From: UBA11136 sp964482135 | Lineage (GTDB): Bacteria > Pseudomonadota > Alphaproteobacteria > UBA11136 | Direction of reading: 5' to 3' | Assembly (NCBI GenBank): GCA_964482135.1 | Contig: CAYZWF010000007.1 | Location: 1-64,000, forward strand | Length of the DNA: 64,000 nucleotides | Part shown: in pieces, positions 6,873 to 15,450 of the stretch | Position numbering within the stretch: the stretch's first letter is position 1 | How the letters are laid out: the number at the start of each line of letters is the position of its first letter | Made by a program: the position numbers and the translations under genes | Notes under the pieces: generated by a model | What the model was told of the DNA's origin: nothing | Database searches by the model: none | Seen by the model: the letters and a program-made list of their open reading frames with translations, nothing else

Positions 6873-9800
6873 CTACTCCCCGGCCCCCTCCTTTTCCTCC
6901 GGAGAAGCGGCGGCCACCTCGCTTATACGGCGCATGAGGTACTGAACCCCCTTAAGCCGCACCTGGGGATCGCTCCAGTCGCGGCGATAGACCAGCTTGT
7001 GGTCGGGGCGAAGTTTGACCGTCCCGGCCTGGGTGGCGATGAATTCCACCAAAGCGGAAGGATTGGCGAAGGTATCATTATGGAAAGAAAGAACGGCTCC
7101 CTTGGGTCCGGCGTCCACTTTTTCAACGCCGGCCTTGCGGCAGTACTGCTTGATGGCGACGATGTTGAAAAGGTTCTCAACTTCTTGGGGAACCGGGCCG
7201 AAACGGTCATGGAGTTCCACCGCAAAAGCATCGATTTCCGCCGGATCCACAAGGCGGGCGATGCGCCGGTAGAGGCTTAATCGTAAGCCCAGATCGGCGA
7301 TATAGTCCTCGGGGATGAGAACCGGACTGCCCAGGGTAATCTGCGGGGTCCAGTCCTGGGATGTAACCTTCCCCTCCTCCGTTCCGGTGCCCCTGGCCCC
7401 GGCCACGGCTTCCTCGATCATGTGTTGATAGAGTTCGATTCCCACCTCGCGGATATGTCCCGACTGTTCCGACCCCAGAAGATTCCCGGCGCCACGGATG
7501 TCCAGATCATGGCTGGCCAGGGTAAAGCCGGCCCCCAGGGTGTCGAGATTATGCAGCACCTCCAGCCGTTTTTGCGCCGCCGGCGCCAGGATACGGCCGG
7601 GAGGAAGGGTGAGATAGGCATAGGCGCGGGTCTTGGAACGCCCGATGCGGCCGCGAATCTGATAAAGCTGGGAAAGCCCGAACATATCGGCGCGGTGCAC
7701 GATCAGGGTATTCGCCGTGGGAATGTCGAGTCCCGATTCAATAATGCTGGTGGAAAGCAGGACATCATATTTGCCGTCATAAAAGGCGGTGATTCTGTCC
7801 TCCAGCTCACGGGCGCTCATGCGGCCATGGGCGGTGACGATGCTGACTTCCGGCGCCATTTCCTTGAGCTTCTCCTCCACTCCCGCCAGGTCTTTAATGC
7901 GCGGACAGACGTAAAAAATCTGTCCGCCGCGAAAATGCTCGCGCAGGATGGCTTCGCGCAGAACCACGGGGTCGAAGGGCAGAACGAAGGTGCGCACCGC
8001 CAGCCTGTCGATGGGGGGCGTGGCGATCAGGCTCATTTCGCGAACGCCCGAAAGCGCCAGTTGCAGCGTGCGCGGGATGGGTGTGGCGGTCAGGGTCAGG
8101 ATATGAACATCGGCGCGCAGCTGTTTCAGGCGTTCCTTCTGGGTGACGCCGAAATGCTGTTCCTCGTCCACGATCAGCAACCCCAGATGTTGGAAGGAGA
8201 TTTTCTTTCCCAACAGGGTATGGGTGCCGATGACGATGTTGATGGTGCCATCGGAGAGCCCCTCGCGGACCTCCGCCGCCTTGCTCTGCGTCGTCAGGCG
8301 GGAAAGCTGTTCGATGCGCAACTGTAGACCGCTGAAACGGGATTTAAAGAGGCTGAAATGCTGGCGGCATAAAAGGGTGGTGGGAACAATGATGGCCACC
8401 TGGACTCCGTTCATGGCGGCCACGAAGGCGGCGCGCAGGGCGACCTCGGTCTTGCCGAAGCCCACATCGCCGCAGATCAGGCGGTCCATGGGCTTGCCCC
8501 CCGCCATGTCGTCGAGGGTATCCTCGATGGCGGCAAGCTGGTCTTCGGTTTCGGGATAGGGAAAGCGGGCGCAGAATTCATCGAACACGCCACTTTCGGG
8601 GCTAAGCTTCTCTCCGTCACGAAGCTCTCTCTGGGCGGCGATACGAATCAGTTCATCGGCGATGAGGCGGATACGTTTTTTGACCCTGGCCTTGCGCGCC
8701 TGCCAGGCAACCCCGCCCAGGCGGTCGGGGCGGCCCGCATCCTCCCCGCCGTAACGGGACAGGACTTCGATATTTTCCACCGGAACATAGAGCTTATCGC
8801 CGCCGTCATAGGTCAACAGCACGAAATCGTGGGGCGCTTTTTCCACTTCAAGGGTTTCAAGACCCTCAAAACGGCCAATCCCGTGTTCGGCATGGACCAC
8901 CATGTTGCCCTCGGTAAGCGACGAAGCCTCGGCGATGATGTCTTCCGCGGGGCGACGTTTTTTGCGGCGCCGCAGAAAGCGGTCGCCGAGGATATCCTGT
9001 TCACTGATGAACAGAATATTCGGAGACGAAAAACCGTATTCCAGGCCGAGCATGGCCAGGGGCACGCTTTGGGGAGGGAGTTCCCCGGCCTGAGTCCAGG
9101 AGTCCACCCGTTCCACGCTGTCTATGCCGTGATCTTTCAACAGCGCCGCCAATCTCTCACATGATCCTTCGCTGGAGGCGCTTAAGACCACCCGGCGGCC
9201 TTCCGCCCTGTTGTTTTCGACGACCTCTTTGACGGCGTCGAAAAGATCGGCGTCGGGCTGGGAACGGACATGGGCGAAATCCTGCCCGCCCCTGCCCCCG
9301 GCGTCGCAACTGGCGGGACTGTCTTCCTGCGGCAGAAAGGGTGAAAACACACATGAGGCCCGTGAAGAGGCGAGCCGATTCCATTCATCCGCCTCCAGAT
9401 AGAGTGCCTCGGGAGGAAGAGGCTTATAGGAAACGGTGGTATCCCGCTCGGTTCCGGCGAAACTGGTTCTCGCCTCGTAATAATCACGAATCATATCGTG
9501 ACGCGCCGTCATGGCTTCTTCGCACTGGTGGTCCATGGTTATGGCCGCGCCGGGAAGGTAATCGAACAGCGTCTCCATGGTTTCGTGGAACAGGGGCAGC
9601 CAGTGCTCCATACCGGCCATTTTCCGGCCCGAGGAAACCGCTTCGTAGAGCGGGTCTTCGCCGCCGCCGGCGCCGAAAAGATCGCGGTAGCCGCTGCGGA
9701 ATCGTTCTATGGTGGTGGGATCGAGGCTGAATTCACTCACCGGCCTGAGGGTAATCTGCTGGCGCTCTCCCGAGCTCAACTGGGTCACGGGGTCGAAAAC

Positions 9801-10415
9801 CCGGATGCCTTCAAGGTCGTCGCCAAACAGATCGAGCCGTGCCGGTTCTTCGCATCCCGGGGGGAAAAGATCGATCAGCCCACCTCTCACCGCGTATTCC
9901 CCGGCTTCGCGCACCGTATCCACGCGCTGATAGCCGTTGCGGGTGAGAAAACCATAGAGGGCTTCCTGTGATAGGGGATGGTTTTTCCGCAGGCGGACAA
10001 CTTCTTCGGTCATCATGGCGCGGGGAGGAACACGCTGGAGAACGGCGCTGACAGTGGTCACCACCACCAGCGGGATGTTCTGGTCTTTTCCCTGACCGGC
10101 TGCGCGCACCGCCAGCCGGGATAGCGCCTCGATACGTCTCGCCACCACTTCGCCATGGGGCGAAACGCGGTCATAGGGGACACAATCCCAGGCCGGAATT
10201 CCCAGAACTTCCAGACCGGGGGCGAAAAACCCCAGCGCCTCGATCAGGGAAACGAGCCGGGATTCGTCGCGGGCCACATGGAGGATGACGGGCGGGTTTC
10301 CGGCCTTGGATCGGCATTCCATCAGCCTTTGCAGAACCAGGGCGTCGTAACCTTCGGGAACCCCCCCGGCATCGAAACGCCCCGATGATAGGAGTATTTT
10401 TTCTATTCCTGACAA
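6873..10415 (-). CDS. mfd: Transcription-repair coupling factor
   Basis: Full-length 1180-residue Mfd, the ATP-driven translocase that removes RNA polymerase stalled at DNA damage and recruits UvrA. Domains in order: UvrB-like N-terminal modules (DYDRVSPHGE block about 100-120), the RNA-polymerase-interacting domain with VHAEHGIGRFEGL (about 500), superfamily 2 helicase domains with Walker A GDVGFGKT (about 646-653) and DEEQ box (about 748), the translocation motif with IRGRIGRS, and the C-terminal TRCF domain. Its start overlaps the end of sdhE by 13 nt, so it is coupled to that gene. uvrA, its partner, is in the same window at 21-24 kb. Confidence 0.98.
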   Translation of the reverse strand: MSGIEKILLSSGRFDAGGVPEGYDALVLQRLMECRSKAGNPPVILHVARDESRLVSLIEALGFFAPGLEVLGIPAWDCVPYDRVSPHGEVVARRIEALSRLAVRAAGQGKDQNIPLVVVTTVSAVLQRVPPRAMMTEEVVRLRKNHPLSQEALYGFLTRNGYQRVDTVREAGEYAVRGGLIDLFPPGCEEPARLDLFGDDLEGIRVFDPVTQLSSGERQQITLRPVSEFSLDPTTIERFRSGYRDLFGAGGGEDPLYEAVSSGRKMAGMEHWLPLFHETMETLFDYLPGAAITMDHQCEEAMTARHDMIRDYYEARTSFAGTERDTTVSYKPLPPEALYLEADEWNRLASSRASCVFSPFLPQEDSPASCDAGGRGGQDFAHVRSQPDADLFDAVKEVVENNRAEGRRVVLSASSEGSCERLAALLKDHGIDSVERVDSWTQAGELPPQSVPLAMLGLEYGFSSPNILFISEQDILGDRFLRRRKKRRPAEDIIAEASSLTEGNMVVHAEHGIGRFEGLETLEVEKAPHDFVLLTYDGGDKLYVPVENIEVLSRYGGEDAGRPDRLGGVAWQARKARVKKRIRLIADELIRIAAQRELRDGEKLSPESGVFDEFCARFPYPETEDQLAAIEDTLDDMAGGKPMDRLICGDVGFGKTEVALRAAFVAAMNGVQVAIIVPTTLLCRQHFSLFKSRFSGLQLRIEQLSRLTTQSKAAEVREGLSDGTINIVIGTHTLLGKKISFQHLGLLIVDEEQHFGVTQKERLKQLRADVHILTLTATPIPRTLQLALSGVREMSLIATPPIDRLAVRTFVLPFDPVVLREAILREHFRGGQIFYVCPRIKDLAGVEEKLKEMAPEVSIVTAHGRMSARELEDRITAFYDGKYDVLLSTSIIESGLDIPTANTLIVHRADMFGLSQLYQIRGRIGRSKTRAYAYLTLPPGRILAPAAQKRLEVLHNLDTLGAGFTLASHDLDIRGAGNLLGSEQSGHIREVGIELYQHMIEEAVAGARGTGTEEGKVTSQDWTPQITLGSPVLIPEDYIADLGLRLSLYRRIARLVDPAEIDAFAVELHDRFGPVPQEVENLFNIVAIKQYCRKAGVEKVDAGPKGAVLSFHNDTFANPSALVEFIATQAGTVKLRPDHKLVYRRDWSDPQVRLKGVQYLMRRISEVAAASPEEKEGAGE

Positions 10416-10690
10416 TTATTTACTTTATCTATCTTAATGTTCAGGATCATATCCATAACCTGGCTGTTGAGCTCGGGAGGAGGCCGCTCACGGCCACTAA
10501 CCCACTTATAGAGATCGCTATCGTCGGCATCGAGAATGGCTTCGAAACTATCGAGCTGTTTAGCGTCGAGCCGGGGCAATTCGGTTCTGGCGAAATGTCC
10601 GAGGATCAGATCGAGTTCACGGATTCCACGGTGGGTACAGCGGAAGAGAAGCCGTTTACGCCGCATCGCCTCGTCTTCCTTACCGTTCAT
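10403..10690 (-). CDS. sdhE: FAD assembly factor SdhE
   Basis: A 95-residue protein of the SdhE/Sdh5 family, which promotes covalent attachment of FAD to the flavoprotein subunit of succinate dehydrogenase. The RGIRELD block near residues 21-27 contains the conserved Arg-Gly-x-x-Glu surface motif, and LDAKQLDSFEAILDADDSD and LYKWVSG complete the signature. It is cytosolic. The gene overlaps mfd downstream by 13 nt and is divergent from recG, with 98 nt between starts. The trio recG/sdhE/mfd is a common arrangement in alphaproteobacteria. No sdh structural genes are in the window. Confidence 0.95.
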   Translation of the reverse strand: MNGKEDEAMRRKRLLFRCTHRGIRELDLILGHFARTELPRLDAKQLDSFEAILDADDSDLYKWVSGRERPPPELNSQVMDMILNIKIDKVNNCQE

Positions 10691-10788
10691 CCCTCGCCTT
10701 TCCTTTATTTAATGTCCGCCCCGCTCTAGGATATAAAGCCCTCATCACCCCCTGTCAGCCTTTCCTGATCAAGGCCCGCTGCTTTCCC

Positions 10789-12870
10789 ATGCGACCGGAC
10801 ATCCTGTTTTCCCTGTTTTCTCCGGTAACGGCGCTTTCCGGCGTCGGCCCGCGGATCGCAAAGCAAATCACCAAGGCGGCGGGTGAACATGTGGTGGACT
10901 TGTACTGGCATCGGCCTTCTTCCCTCATCGACAGGCGTTTCTCACCAACCATCGCAGAGGCGCCCGACGGCGCGGTAGCCACCATTACCGTTACCGTGGA
11001 TGCCCATCTGCCTCCCCATAACCGCCGTCTCCCCTACCGGGTGCGGTGCAGCGATGCAAGCGGAACTCTGGACCTGGTGTTTTTTCACGCCCACCCCGAT
11101 TATCTGATGAAGATCCTTCCCGAAGGCGAAACACGCATCGTCAGCGGACGGGTCGAATATTTCCGCGACGAGATCCAGATGACCCATCCCGATCATATGG
11201 CCACCGTGGAGGAGCGTGATTCCCTGGAGACGGTGGAAGCCCTCTACCCCTTGAGCGCGGGTTTGACCCAGAAAACCATGGGCAAAGCGATCAGGGCTGC
11301 CCTGGAAATGGCTCCCGATCTGCCGGAGTGGATCGATGCGGCCTTTTTCAAGCAACAGAAATGGTCGTCCTGGCGGGAGAGCCTTCTAGCGCTTCACGCA
11401 CCCCAAGCCGAAGCCGATCTTGACGCCCGCGCCCTGCCACGGTTGCGCCTCGCCTATGACGAAATCCTCGCCAGCCAACTGGCGCTGGCCCTGATTCGCG
11501 CCCAGTACCGCCGTCTCTCGGGACGCGCCATCACGGGGGACGGACATCTGCGGCAAGCGGCGCTTTCCGCCCTGCCCTTCCAGCTTACCGGATCCCAGGA
11601 ACAGGTTCTGGCCGAGATTACCGAGGATATGAAAAGCAGCGGCCGTATGCTGCGCCTGTTACAGGGCGATGTGGGAAGCGGAAAAACAGTGGTCGCCTTT
11701 CTCGCCATGCTGACCGCCGCCGAGGCCGGAACCCAGGCCGTTATCATGGCGCCCACCGAGATTCTGGCGCGTCAGCACATGGCCACTATCTCGCCGCTGG
11801 CCGAGGCCTCCGGGGTCGAGGCGGTTCTTCTCACCGGCCGGGAAAAAGGAAAGAACCGGGAAAAAATACTGGAAAGACTGGCGACGGGAGAAACCGTACT
11901 GGCCGTGGGCACCCATGCGCTGTTCCAGGAAGACGTTGCCTTTGCCGATCTGTCATTTGCCGTGATCGACGAACAGCATCGCTTCGGCGTGCATCAACGC
12001 ATGCTTCTGGCCGAGAAAGGCAAGGGAACGGATGTGCTGGTGATGACGGCGACGCCTATTCCGCGCACCCTGACCCAGGCTGCATTCGGCGATATGGACG
12101 TCTCGCGGCTGACGGAAAAACCGCCCGGCCGCAGGCCCGTGGATACCAGGGTCGTGCCGGTCGCCCGTATCAACGACGTGGTCAGCGCCATTTCCCGGTG
12201 CATCGGCCGCGGCGAGCGGGTGTACTGGGTCTGTCCCCTGATTGATGAATCCGAGGACCTCGACCTGGCCGCGGCAACCGAGCGCTTCGACGCCCTTTCC
12301 CACATCCTGGGAGAGCATGTGGGACTCGTCCACGGCGCCATGAAGGGTAAGGAAAAGAACGCCGTCATGGCCCGTTTTGCCGGTGGCGAGATCACGGTAC
12401 TGGTGGCCACCACCGTTATCGAGGTGGGTGTGGATGTGCCCGAAGCCACCATGATGGTGGTGGAACATGCCGAGCGTTTCGGCCTCGCCCAGCTTCACCA
12501 ACTGCGCGGACGTATCGGCCGTGGGGAGCGCGAGTCCCATTGTCTCCTGCTGTATTCCCCGCCCCTGGGGAAAACCGCGCGGGCGCGGCTGGAAATTCTG
12601 CGCGCCAGCGATGATGGGTTTCATATCGCCGAGGAAGACCTGCGCCTGCGTGGCGCCGGGGAGGTTCTCGGCACACGCCAGAGCGGGTTGCCCGAATTCC
12701 GCCTCGCCGATCTGGCGGAACATGGCGATCTTCTGGCCGCGGCCCGCGACGATGCGCGGCTGATCCTCAACCGCGATCCCGGACTGGAATCGCCGCGTGG
12801 CGAGGCGTTAAAGGTGCTGCTCTACCTGTTTGAAAGGGATTCTGTAGTCAAATACGCCCGTTCTGGCTAG
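10789..12870 (+). CDS. recG: ATP-dependent DNA helicase RecG
   Basis: A 693-residue RecG helicase, which reverses stalled replication forks and branch-migrates Holliday junctions. The N-terminal wedge domain opens with a helix-hairpin-helix-like stretch (LSGVGPRIAKQI), followed by an OB-fold (RVSGRVEYF-type strands near 110-130). Helicase motifs follow: Walker A GDVGSGKT (about 292-299), IDEQHRFGVHQR (about 393-404), ATPIPRTL, and LRGRIGRGE. The length is normal. It is divergent from sdhE. The ATG at 10789 matches the family's N terminus. A weak stem followed by T residues lies beyond the stop, but I do not call a terminator there. Confidence 0.97.
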   Translation: MRPDILFSLFSPVTALSGVGPRIAKQITKAAGEHVVDLYWHRPSSLIDRRFSPTIAEAPDGAVATITVTVDAHLPPHNRRLPYRVRCSDASGTLDLVFFHAHPDYLMKILPEGETRIVSGRVEYFRDEIQMTHPDHMATVEERDSLETVEALYPLSAGLTQKTMGKAIRAALEMAPDLPEWIDAAFFKQQKWSSWRESLLALHAPQAEADLDARALPRLRLAYDEILASQLALALIRAQYRRLSGRAITGDGHLRQAALSALPFQLTGSQEQVLAEITEDMKSSGRMLRLLQGDVGSGKTVVAFLAMLTAAEAGTQAVIMAPTEILARQHMATISPLAEASGVEAVLLTGREKGKNREKILERLATGETVLAVGTHALFQEDVAFADLSFAVIDEQHRFGVHQRMLLAEKGKGTDVLVMTATPIPRTLTQAAFGDMDVSRLTEKPPGRRPVDTRVVPVARINDVVSAISRCIGRGERVYWVCPLIDESEDLDLAAATERFDALSHILGEHVGLVHGAMKGKEKNAVMARFAGGEITVLVATTVIEVGVDVPEATMMVVEHAERFGLAQLHQLRGRIGRGERESHCLLLYSPPLGKTARARLEILRASDDGFHIAEEDLRLRGAGEVLGTRQSGLPEFRLADLAEHGDLLAAARDDARLILNRDPGLESPRGEALKVLLYLFERDSVVKYARSG

Positions 12871-12933
12871 GAGATAAAAAAGTTTACAGGAACCATTTGA
12901 CCCGCCCTAGGCGGATCAATACGCCCGGTCGGG

Positions 12934-13752
12934 CTATTTCTTTTTCGTCACCAGAACCGGCGCGCGGTCCTTTTCCCTAAGGACATCTAAATCCTCATAG
13001 GTGGCGGCGGAAGCCTTCCTGATTTCCCGCTCAGCTTTGGGGCGGCGGTCTGGCGGCGTCACGATACCGCCGGAGATCACCATCTTGATGGCTTCGTCCA
13101 CGGGCATGCTGAGGGGAATGAGGTCTTTTTTCGGTATGAACAGCAAAAAGCCGGAGGTGGGGTTTGGCGTGGTGGGCAAAAACACGTTGATCACCTCTTC
13201 CTCGATGGTGTTTTGGACCTCGCCTTCGGTGCGGCCGGTGATAAAGGCGATGGCCCACATTCCGCGGCGCGGATATTCCACCAGAACCGCCTCGCGAAAA
13301 GCGGTCGACTGTTTTTTCAGGACGGTCTCGAAAATCTGTTTAACGGCGCCATACACGCCGCTGATAACCGGCATGCGCTGGAGAATCCGCTCGCTGATGC
13401 GCAGGAAAAGCCTTCCCATAAATCCCGCCGTCAGCCAGCCGATAAGGATCAAGACCACGGCCACCACCACCAGCCCCAGCCCCGGGATATCGAACGGCAG
13501 ATAGGAAGAAGGGTTGTATGGGGCCGGTATAAGCGGCGTTACCTTGCCATCCACGAAGGCGACAAAGAGCCACGCTGCATAAAGCGTAATGGTGATGGGC
13601 GCGGTAACAAGAATACCGGCGAGAAAATAGGTGCGAAGGCGCGCGCCAAGAGGTCCCCGGCCGGGATTTCCACCGGAATCTCCGCCGGGAGTCTTCCCGG
13701 GATTTTTCTCATCCTGCCCGGAACTCTGTTCCGGTGTGGCGTCGCTACTCAT
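12934..13752 (-). CDS. DUF502 membrane protein
   Basis: A 272-residue DUF502-family inner-membrane protein. The N terminus is a 35-residue Gly/Pro-rich hydrophilic tail. Two membrane segments follow, about 38-62 (LRTYFLAGILVTAPITITLYAAWLF region) and about 90-118 (LVVVAVVLILIGWLTAGFMGR). The soluble domain after them carries the family blocks RMPVISGVYGAVKQI, GFVTG-like IAFITGRTEG and VFLPTTPNPTSGFLLF. The function of the family is not established. The C-terminal tail is rich in Lys (VTKKK). It faces recG convergently and is preceded on the same strand by a small hypothetical gene and the phage-like remnant. Confidence 0.9.
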   Translation of the reverse strand: MSSDATPEQSSGQDEKNPGKTPGGDSGGNPGRGPLGARLRTYFLAGILVTAPITITLYAAWLFVAFVDGKVTPLIPAPYNPSSYLPFDIPGLGLVVVAVVLILIGWLTAGFMGRLFLRISERILQRMPVISGVYGAVKQIFETVLKKQSTAFREAVLVEYPRRGMWAIAFITGRTEGEVQNTIEEEVINVFLPTTPNPTSGFLLFIPKKDLIPLSMPVDEAIKMVISGGIVTPPDRRPKAEREIRKASAATYEDLDVLREKDRAPVLVTKKK

Positions 13753-13826
13753 ACAAGATATTGTAAATTGTTACAGGGGGGTTCTCAACGCCCCAACGTT
13801 GAGAGCGGGAAGAACGGAGAACAGGA

Positions 13827-14177
13827 TTATTTTTTGTTCTCGCCGAACTTGTTCCAGTCGATGGCCACCTGCAAGGCGAGCCCCTCTTCATGGGTAACGA
13901 GCGATTTGTTGGCATTGCGGGGCAGAAGGATGCGTTTATTTTTGCAATGCATGATCAGCGCCGCCCCGATCTGATCCTGATTAAACGAAATATTCGTGGT
14001 TACCGAAGGGTCGTCGAATTTAAAGCGCAGGGAAATTCCGGCTTCGGAATCTTCATGGATATCAAATCCCGTAATTCGCGCCCGTGGCAGAACGTAATCC
14101 ACCCGCTGGGCGTAATTAATCATGGATTCGAGAAGATCCTGTTGATCGAAGATGATTTTTCGGATTTCACGGGCCAT
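13827..14177 (-). CDS. Hypothetical protein, 116 aa
   Basis: A 116-residue soluble protein that I do not recognise. It starts with a predicted helix containing FDQQDLLESMINYAQR, then a beta-rich centre (ARITGFDIHEDSEAGISLRFKF) and a basic stretch (CKNKRILLPRNANKS) before the acidic/aromatic end. There is no signal peptide or membrane segment. The gene lies 74 nt upstream of the DUF502 gene on the same strand. Codon use looks like that of its neighbours, so it is likely chromosomal and not part of the adjoining phage-like remnant. Confidence 0.65.
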   Translation of the reverse strand: MAREIRKIIFDQQDLLESMINYAQRVDYVLPRARITGFDIHEDSEAGISLRFKFDDPSVTTNISFNQDQIGAALIMHCKNKRILLPRNANKSLVTHEEGLALQVAIDWNKFGENKK

Positions 14178-14243
14178 GGATGGTTCTCTTCAATTTGGAA
14201 AATACTGCCCTTCCGCTATGAGCCTTTTACTCCGGCCCCCTCT

Positions 14244-14786
14244 TCAGACCGCCTCCCGTTTTTCCCTCCCGTTTTTCAAGGGAGAACAAGATCCTGCCCC
14301 ATATGATTGTACATATTTGGAATTAAATATTAGTAATAGCCCATTGAAGCTAAAGACTATTGTTTTTATCACGTCCGAAACACCCCCGGCAGTCTGTCCG
14401 CCGAGACCCGAGATGACAGCCAACCCCGCAAGGGAAAGAACACCGCCGGTAATTAACTCAGGGAAGAGAGCGATGCTGCCGAGGGTGGCGGCGATGGCCC
14501 CGCCGACAACAATTCCGTCTCCAACAAGGTCTGACAGGTCGTTGAGGGTTAGGCCGCTCTCATCAACGAGAAGTTCTTTCCCGTCTTTCTTGATAATGAA
14601 TCCGGCGGTGGAGGAACGGACATTCTCAGCGCCGAACTCTTTAGCGAGGAAATCTCTTTGCCTCTCAGGAGAGAACTCGCGCAGGGCAAGCCCGGCTCGG
14701 GTGGAGGCACCGGCTCCGGTTTCTACATCAACGCCCGTATCCCGCAGTTTGCCGATGGTGGCTGAACGCTCCTTGGCATTCCGCAT
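14244..14786 (-). CDS. Phage structural-like protein fragment
   Basis: A 180-residue reading frame. Residues 1-80 are charged and helical (ERQRDFLAKEFGAENVR, then GFIIKKDGKELLVDESG). They are followed by LTLNDLSDLVGDGIVVGGAIAATLGSI-type Gly/Ala-rich hydrophobic stretches to about 140. This order (gene-product boundary motif, a short beta pair ending in DE-G, then Gly/Ala-rich helices) resembles large virion or tail proteins of podophage-like phages; the assignment is by pattern only. It is far shorter than such proteins and the C terminus runs into unrelated-looking sequence, suggesting truncation. The ATG at 14786 has no ribosome binding site and overlaps the upstream frame by 64 nt, consistent with a frameshift joining the two. 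Confidence 0.45.
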   Translation of the reverse strand: MRNAKERSATIGKLRDTGVDVETGAGASTRAGLALREFSPERQRDFLAKEFGAENVRSSTAGFIIKKDGKELLVDESGLTLNDLSDLVGDGIVVGGAIAATLGSIALFPELITGGVLSLAGLAVISGLGGQTAGGVSDVIKTIVFSFNGLLLIFNSKYVQSYGAGSCSPLKNGREKREAV

Positions 14787-15222
14787 GAAGATAGAGCTTG
14801 AGCCCGGATCTCTGTGGGGGTGGTTTGGTATTTGTCGGTGAACATGGCGAAGCGTTTGCCTATCAGTTCTATTGACCGGACGGCTGGCCCCATCTGTTTG
14901 AGTTCCTTCGCCGCCTCATGGTCCTCTAGAAGCATCCGCATCACNNNNNNNNNNNNNNNNNNNNNNNNNNNNNNNNNNNNNNNNNNNNNNNNNNNNNNNN
15001 NNNNNNNNNNNNNNNNNNNNNNNNNNNNNNNNNNNNNNNNNNNNTCACCAGTTCGCTCATTGCCGCCTCGATTGGAATAGGCTCTTCAGGGTAAATCCCC
15101 ATAGCCACACCACGAAGGCGCTCGGCCTCGGTAGCGCCGTCTATATCCCCTTCGGCTTCGGCCTGGTCCCTTAACACCGCCAGCCGGTCAAGGTGTTCCT
15201 CAAGGTTCTCAGTCATATTCAT
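14723..15222 (-). pseudogene. Phage-like protein interrupted by N gap
   Basis: Two open pieces lie on the same strand either side of the N gap. The upstream piece starts at ATG 15222 (or 15216) and reads TENLEEHLDRLAVLRDQAEA into the gap. The downstream piece reads VMRMLLEDHEAAKELKQMG away from it. Both gap edges carry TCAC, and overlapping those four bases joins the pieces in the same frame, giving one protein of about 130 residues. After TPTEIRAQALSS the frame shows low-complexity residues and stops at 14723, while the other frame (14786) opens, so one base may be missing near 14800. Helical, charged, no recognised family. Confidence 0.4.
14945..15044. other. Assembly gap (100 N)
   Basis: One hundred N, the standard placeholder for a gap of unknown size. 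The bases on both edges are TCAC, and removing the gap with that overlap keeps the leftward reading frame open, so the true gap may be zero. Confidence 1.
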
Positions 15223-15343
15223 CTTCCAGTTCTGCAAGCTGCCGATCCAAGTCCCGCTGAATAGCCATGTGAAGGTAAACGGCAGAATCAAAATCCCCGG
15301 CTTCAGAGGCTTCCGCAGCCGCGACCTGGAGCATGTCAATCAT
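15209..15343 (-). CDS. Small phage-like protein, 44 aa
   Basis: A 44-residue reading frame beginning MIDMLQVAAAEASEAG and ending LAELEDEYD. It is acidic and predicted helical. Its stop overlaps the start region of the next gene (ATG at 15222/15216), and its own ATG overlaps the stop of the frame before it as ATGA, so three tiny genes are chained by translational coupling. An in-frame TGA just upstream fixes this ATG as the first possible start. No family is recognised, but the density of overlap is typical of phage gene strings. Confidence 0.5.
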   Translation of the reverse strand: MIDMLQVAAAEASEAGDFDSAVYLHMAIQRDLDRQLAELEDEYD

Positions 15344-15450
15344 GGCTTCGTGTTTTCAGTCATTGAGGGGAAGCCGCCGCCCCACCTGGGCGCATGACGG
15401 ATGCGGGAACAGGAACAGGGAGTTCTGTCGGGAAGGGCGACGGCAGGCAT
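15340..15450 (-). CDS. Very small phage-like reading frame, 36 aa
   Basis: A 36-codon frame starting at ATG 15450, containing a CSCSR pair of cysteines and ending MTENTKP. Its TGA overlaps the ATG of the following 44-codon gene as ATGA. It lies about 120 nt downstream of the predicted leftward promoter. Short length makes coding status doubtful; the exact ATGA junction is the main support. Confidence 0.3.
   Translation of the reverse strand: MPAVALPDRTPCSCSRIRHAPRWGGGFPSMTENTKP

Noticed and set aside
12900..12952. Terminator between recG and the DUF502 gene
   Set aside because: Stem GCCC/GGGC is only 4 bp and the T run is the coding end of the opposing gene (Lys codons).
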